A stretch of 25,881 nucleotides of DNA from an uncultured Prevotellaceae bacterium (lineage in GTDB: Bacteria > Bacteroidota > Bacteroidia > Bacteroidales > Bacteroidaceae). This document shows positions 23,000 through 25,881 of this stretch, in pieces. The notes beneath the pieces were generated by a model. That model worked only from the letters and a program-made list of their open reading frames with translations, had not been told where the DNA came from and did no database searches. The DNA lies in the NCBI GenBank assembly GCA_945827465.1, contig CALZOH010000012.1, forward strand, positions 1 to 25,881, written 5' to 3'. Positions within the stretch are counted from its first letter, which is position 1. Each line of letters begins with the position of its first letter. The position numbers and the translations under genes are program-made.

Positions 23000-25507
23000 A
23001 TGACATTTAAATATTCACAGGATTTTTCCTATGCCCTTATCTTCAGTCGAGAAGAAGCCATGAGGTTGCACAACCGCCATGTCACCACGGAGCACTTACT
23101 TCTGGCGATATTGCGTAACAATACGTGTGAAGCGGCCAAACTTCTGGAGAAACTATGTGACAATCTTCATGAGGTGCGCGATGCCATCGAAAAAGTGTTG
23201 CTCACCGACGACCCTTATCAAGGGCCTTTGGAGAATCTTACCATCGATGAAGATGCGGCGCTTCTGCTCAAGAATTGTGCCGATGAGGCACGGCAGCGAC
23301 ATGACAGTATTATCAATACCATTCATCTGCTGCTCGCCATTTTGAAGAAAACCGATAGCAATGCCTCTCTGATTTTGCAATCGAAAGGCATTGACTACGA
23401 AAAAATCAGCCTTATGCTCACTCCGGAGAAGAAAGACGTGAATAGTAGCTTTGAGTTTGATGATGAGGAAGACGAGCCCATGGAAGATCCCCGCTTTCGC
23501 GACGAACGGAAGGAGGCATCCAACCGAGTAGAGACACCTACAGAGAACCGTAAGGGTGATACACCCTACTTGGATAAGTTCGGAACCGATATGACTCAGA
23601 AGGCTGCCAGCGGAAAACTTGATCCGGTTTACGGACGAGAGAAAGAAATAGAAAGAATTGCCCAGATTCTGAGTCGTAAGAAAAAGAATAATCCCATTCT
23701 GATAGGTGAACCCGGTGTTGGAAAGACCGCTATTGTCGAGGGACTCGCTCAACGCATCACGTCACAGCAAGTTCCCATCAGTTTATTCGATAAACGCGTA
23801 GTGGCACTTGATTTACCGGCTTTAGTGGCAGGTACTAAGTATCGCGGACAGTTTGAAGAGCGCATACAGAACGTGCTGAGCGAGTTGAAAAGCCATCCTG
23901 AGGTGATACTTTTCATTGACGAGATCCATACCATGGTTGGTGCGGGAAGTGCAGCAGGTAGTATGGATGCCGCCAACATGCTCAAGCCGGCATTAGCGCG
24001 TGGCGAGGTGCAGTGCATCGGTTCCACGACCACGGACGAGTATCGCAAAACCATTGAGAAGGATGGCGCGCTTGAACGACGTTTCCAAAAAATCATGGTG
24101 GAACCTACCAGTCCCGAAGAAACCCTTCGCATACTCCATAATATAAAGGCTGCCTATGAACAACACCATCGGGTGAAGTATTCAGATGAAGCACTTGAAG
24201 CATGTGTCAGACTCACCGACCGTTATGTGACTGATAGGCAGTTGCCGGACAAAGCCATCGACGCGTTAGACGAAGCTGGCTCTCGAATGCACCTTGTTTC
24301 GGCTGATATACCCGATAATTTGCGCGAGGCAGAACTTCAAGCGGCTGCTTTAAAGAAAGAAAAGCAGCAGGCAGTGGATGTTCAGGATTTTGAAAAGGCT
24401 GCTGAGCTACGTAATAGGGAGGTAGACTTGCAGAGAGAAATCAATCAACTCAAGGAAGAGTGGGAACGAAAACTTCGCAGTGATTGTGAGAAGGTGGATT
24501 TGGCCGCAGTGGAAGAAACTGTGTCGATGATGAGCGGTGTACCTGTTCACAAACTGAAAGGGAAGGAGAGTGTACGGCTGAAAGGACTGCGGCAGAACTT
24601 GCTGCAACAGGTGATAGCCCAAGATAAGGCCGTCGATAAACTCGTTCGGACCATTACGCGTAACCGAATGGGTCTGAGTGACCCCAATAAACCCATTGGC
24701 ACCTTCTTGTTTCTCGGTCCTACCGGTGTGGGAAAGACCTATCTGGCTAAGGTATTGGCTGAATACATGTTCGGCAGTGCCGATGCACTCATCAGAATAG
24801 ACATGAGTGAGTTCATGGAGAAGTTCTCCACTTCTCGATTGGTTGGAGCGCCTCCGGGTTACGTAGGTTACGACGAAGGAGGACAACTCACCGAAAAGGT
24901 GAAGCGGCATCCATATTCGATAGTACTGCTTGACGAAATCGAAAAGGCCAATAAAGACGTGTTTAACCTTCTGCTGCAAGTGATGGACGAAGGTCGCCTC
25001 ACTGACAGCAATGGCAGCACCGTCGATTTTAAGAATACCGTCATCATTCTCACCTCAAATGTGGGTTCCAAACAAGTGGAAGAGTTCGGACAGGGCATCG
25101 GATTCACCACCGAAACTATCGCAAACTCGCGTGCAACCGCTCACGAAAGCATCATACAGAAAGCCTTGCACAAACAGTTCACTCCCGAGTTTCTGAACAG
25201 GCTTGATGAGATCGTTATATTTGAACAACTGCAGCGCGAAGCCTTCGGACGCATAGCTGATATTGAGTTTGAAAAGGTAAGAGAGCGCCTTCGCGGCCTG
25301 GGTTATGAGATGAGGCTCGAAAAAGATGCTCGTCGCTTTATTATTGATCATGGCTACGATGAAAAATATGGTGCCCGTCCGCTGAAAAGAGCTATCCAGA
25401 CTTATTTAGAAGATGGTTTGAGTGAGTTTCTCATGAGTGGAAAAGCCCGAAAGAGCAAACCCATTCGCATCAGTCTTAACGAAAAGGAAGAACTGCAATT
25501 CCAGTAG
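23000..25507 (+). CDS. clpC: AAA+ unfoldase ClpC
   Basis: This is the Hsp100 ATPase that unfolds substrates for ClpP. The 835-residue protein has the double Clp_N repeat domain (about 1-145), and AAA-1 with Walker A GEPGVGKT (236-243) and Walker B LFIDEIHT. A UVR-type coiled segment (DFEKAAELRNREVDLQREINQLKEEW) comes next. AAA-2 has Walker A GPTGVGKT (573-580), LLDEIEKA and the C-terminal D2-small domain. A GIGF loop after KQVEEFGQ is in the place of the ClpP-docking IGF/LGF loop, so it is a protease partner and not a ClpB disaggregase. The UVR motif separates it from ClpA. The ATG at 23000 gives the typical start. clpP is not in the window. Confidence 0.95.
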   Translation: MTFKYSQDFSYALIFSREEAMRLHNRHVTTEHLLLAILRNNTCEAAKLLEKLCDNLHEVRDAIEKVLLTDDPYQGPLENLTIDEDAALLLKNCADEARQRHDSIINTIHLLLAILKKTDSNASLILQSKGIDYEKISLMLTPEKKDVNSSFEFDDEEDEPMEDPRFRDERKEASNRVETPTENRKGDTPYLDKFGTDMTQKAASGKLDPVYGREKEIERIAQILSRKKKNNPILIGEPGVGKTAIVEGLAQRITSQQVPISLFDKRVVALDLPALVAGTKYRGQFEERIQNVLSELKSHPEVILFIDEIHTMVGAGSAAGSMDAANMLKPALARGEVQCIGSTTTDEYRKTIEKDGALERRFQKIMVEPTSPEETLRILHNIKAAYEQHHRVKYSDEALEACVRLTDRYVTDRQLPDKAIDALDEAGSRMHLVSADIPDNLREAELQAAALKKEKQQAVDVQDFEKAAELRNREVDLQREINQLKEEWERKLRSDCEKVDLAAVEETVSMMSGVPVHKLKGKESVRLKGLRQNLLQQVIAQDKAVDKLVRTITRNRMGLSDPNKPIGTFLFLGPTGVGKTYLAKVLAEYMFGSADALIRIDMSEFMEKFSTSRLVGAPPGYVGYDEGGQLTEKVKRHPYSIVLLDEIEKANKDVFNLLLQVMDEGRLTDSNGSTVDFKNTVIILTSNVGSKQVEEFGQGIGFTTETIANSRATAHESIIQKALHKQFTPEFLNRLDEIVIFEQLQREAFGRIADIEFEKVRERLRGLGYEMRLEKDARRFIIDHGYDEKYGARPLKRAIQTYLEDGLSEFLMSGKARKSKPIRISLNEKEELQFQ

Positions 25508-25581
25508 CAGAAAGTCTTTCAGGCGATTCTTCAAGTGAAGGTCTCGAAGTGGAAGAGATTTGAACGAATCATTTTATCCAA

Positions 25582-25639
25582 TTGCCCCGTTGGCGCAACC
25601 TCCGGCCGTACAGCCGAAGATTTTGCTCTAACGGGGCAA
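25582..25639. repeat. Large inverted repeat with GC-rich core
   Basis: Perfect 10-base arms TTGCCCCGTT (25582-25591) and AACGGGGCAA (25630-25639) enclose 38 bases that contain a smaller inverted pair around CGGCCGTACAGCCG. It follows clpC by 75 bases and may act as its 3' end structure, but it has no T-tract. Its make-up is like dispersed palindromic elements in Bacteroidales intergenic DNA, from memory only. Confidence 0.55.
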
Positions 25640-25699
25640 ATATATATGGTTCTTTTCGTAGTTGTATCACCCAAATGGGCAAGTACTCCCCAACGAAAA

Positions 25700-25825
25700 G
25701 GAGCGCTTTGTACGCCATGCAAAACGGCTAAAATGGAAAAAGGAGCGCTTTGTACGCCATGCAAAACGGCTAAAATGGAAAAAGGAGCGCTTTGTACGCC
25801 ATGCAAAACAGCTAAAATGGAAAAA
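25700..25825. repeat. Three tandem copies of a 42-bp unit
   Basis: Copies start at 25700, 25742 and 25784, each beginning GGAGCGCTTTGTACGCC. Copies one and two are identical and copy three has a single change (CGGCT to CAGCT). The unit length is a multiple of three, so both strands read open through it, but the resulting frames have no start signals or codon character of a gene. The rest of 25508-25881 contains no supported gene. Confidence 0.9.
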
Positions 25826-25850
25826 GGGTAAGCGTTCGGTGAAAGCCGTC

Positions 25851-25881
25851 TTGACTGACTAGCTTGTTGTCCGTACCTTTG
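25851..25881 (+). promoter_or_regulatory. Outward-facing -33/-7 promoter at the window edge
   Basis: A -33 TTG (25851-25853) is followed after exactly 20 bases by TACCTTTG (25874-25881), an ideal Bacteroidota promoter. It drives a gene that begins beyond the end of the window. Confidence 0.75.

Noticed and set aside
25700..25825. CRISPR array
   Set aside because: The 42-bp units are contiguous with no unique spacers and no cas genes nearby.
25531..25862. Open frames on both strands through the tandem repeat
   Set aside because: They are open only because the 42-bp unit is a multiple of three; products are repeat translations without features.

Overview
The window reads as a chromosomal segment of a Bacteroidales bacterium, most likely Prevotellaceae. 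The basis is the recurring Bacteroidota -7 promoter box TAnnTTTG (eleven credible copies, often 15-25 bases before a start codon), starts without Shine-Dalgarno sequences, and gene blocks typical of the order: trpS/DUF5063/exonuclease/rRNA methyltransferase; histidine kinase/DUF177/rpmF/fabH/era/der; and a bifunctional hisB. No phage, transposase, CRISPR array or defence locus was found. The content is mainly core metabolism and translation.

Left part (1-10579). A tRNA-Thr(CGU) on the minus strand with its own promoter and terminator is followed by a plus-strand operon: trpS, a DUF5063 protein, a DEDDy 3'-5' exonuclease and an RlmI-like rRNA methyltransferase. This ends at a bidirectional hairpin shared with a convergent PaaI-type thioesterase. 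A 474-base divergent intergenic region then leads to an orphan membrane histidine kinase, whose promoter is followed at once by a strong intrinsic terminator (candidate small RNA or attenuated leader). Next come DUF177, rpmF and fabH, a terminator, then the ribosome-assembly GTPases era and der and a small lipoprotein.

Middle part (10580-17800). A secreted TPR protein is followed by tRNA-Gly(CCC). Convergent to these is a minus-strand histidine operon hisG-hisD-hisC-hisB, ending with a DUF6359-like lipoprotein whose start overlaps the hisB stop. hisH, hisA, hisF and hisI are not here, so the pathway is split between loci. Between the his promoter and hisG lies a complete, readable transcription attenuator: a 20-residue leader peptide with three consecutive His codons, an antiterminator strand that overlaps its stop codon, and a competing intrinsic terminator. 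This is the best regulatory find in the window.

Right part (17493-25881). A Dabb-domain protein (minus) is divergent from an MltF-like lytic transglycosylase lipoprotein. Then follow a class I fumarase, a secreted M6-type metalloprotease with a C-terminal sorting-like domain, and the ClpC unfoldase. The last 374 bases are non-coding. They hold a 10-bp-arm inverted repeat, three tandem copies of a 42-bp unit, and a well-formed promoter pointing out of the window.
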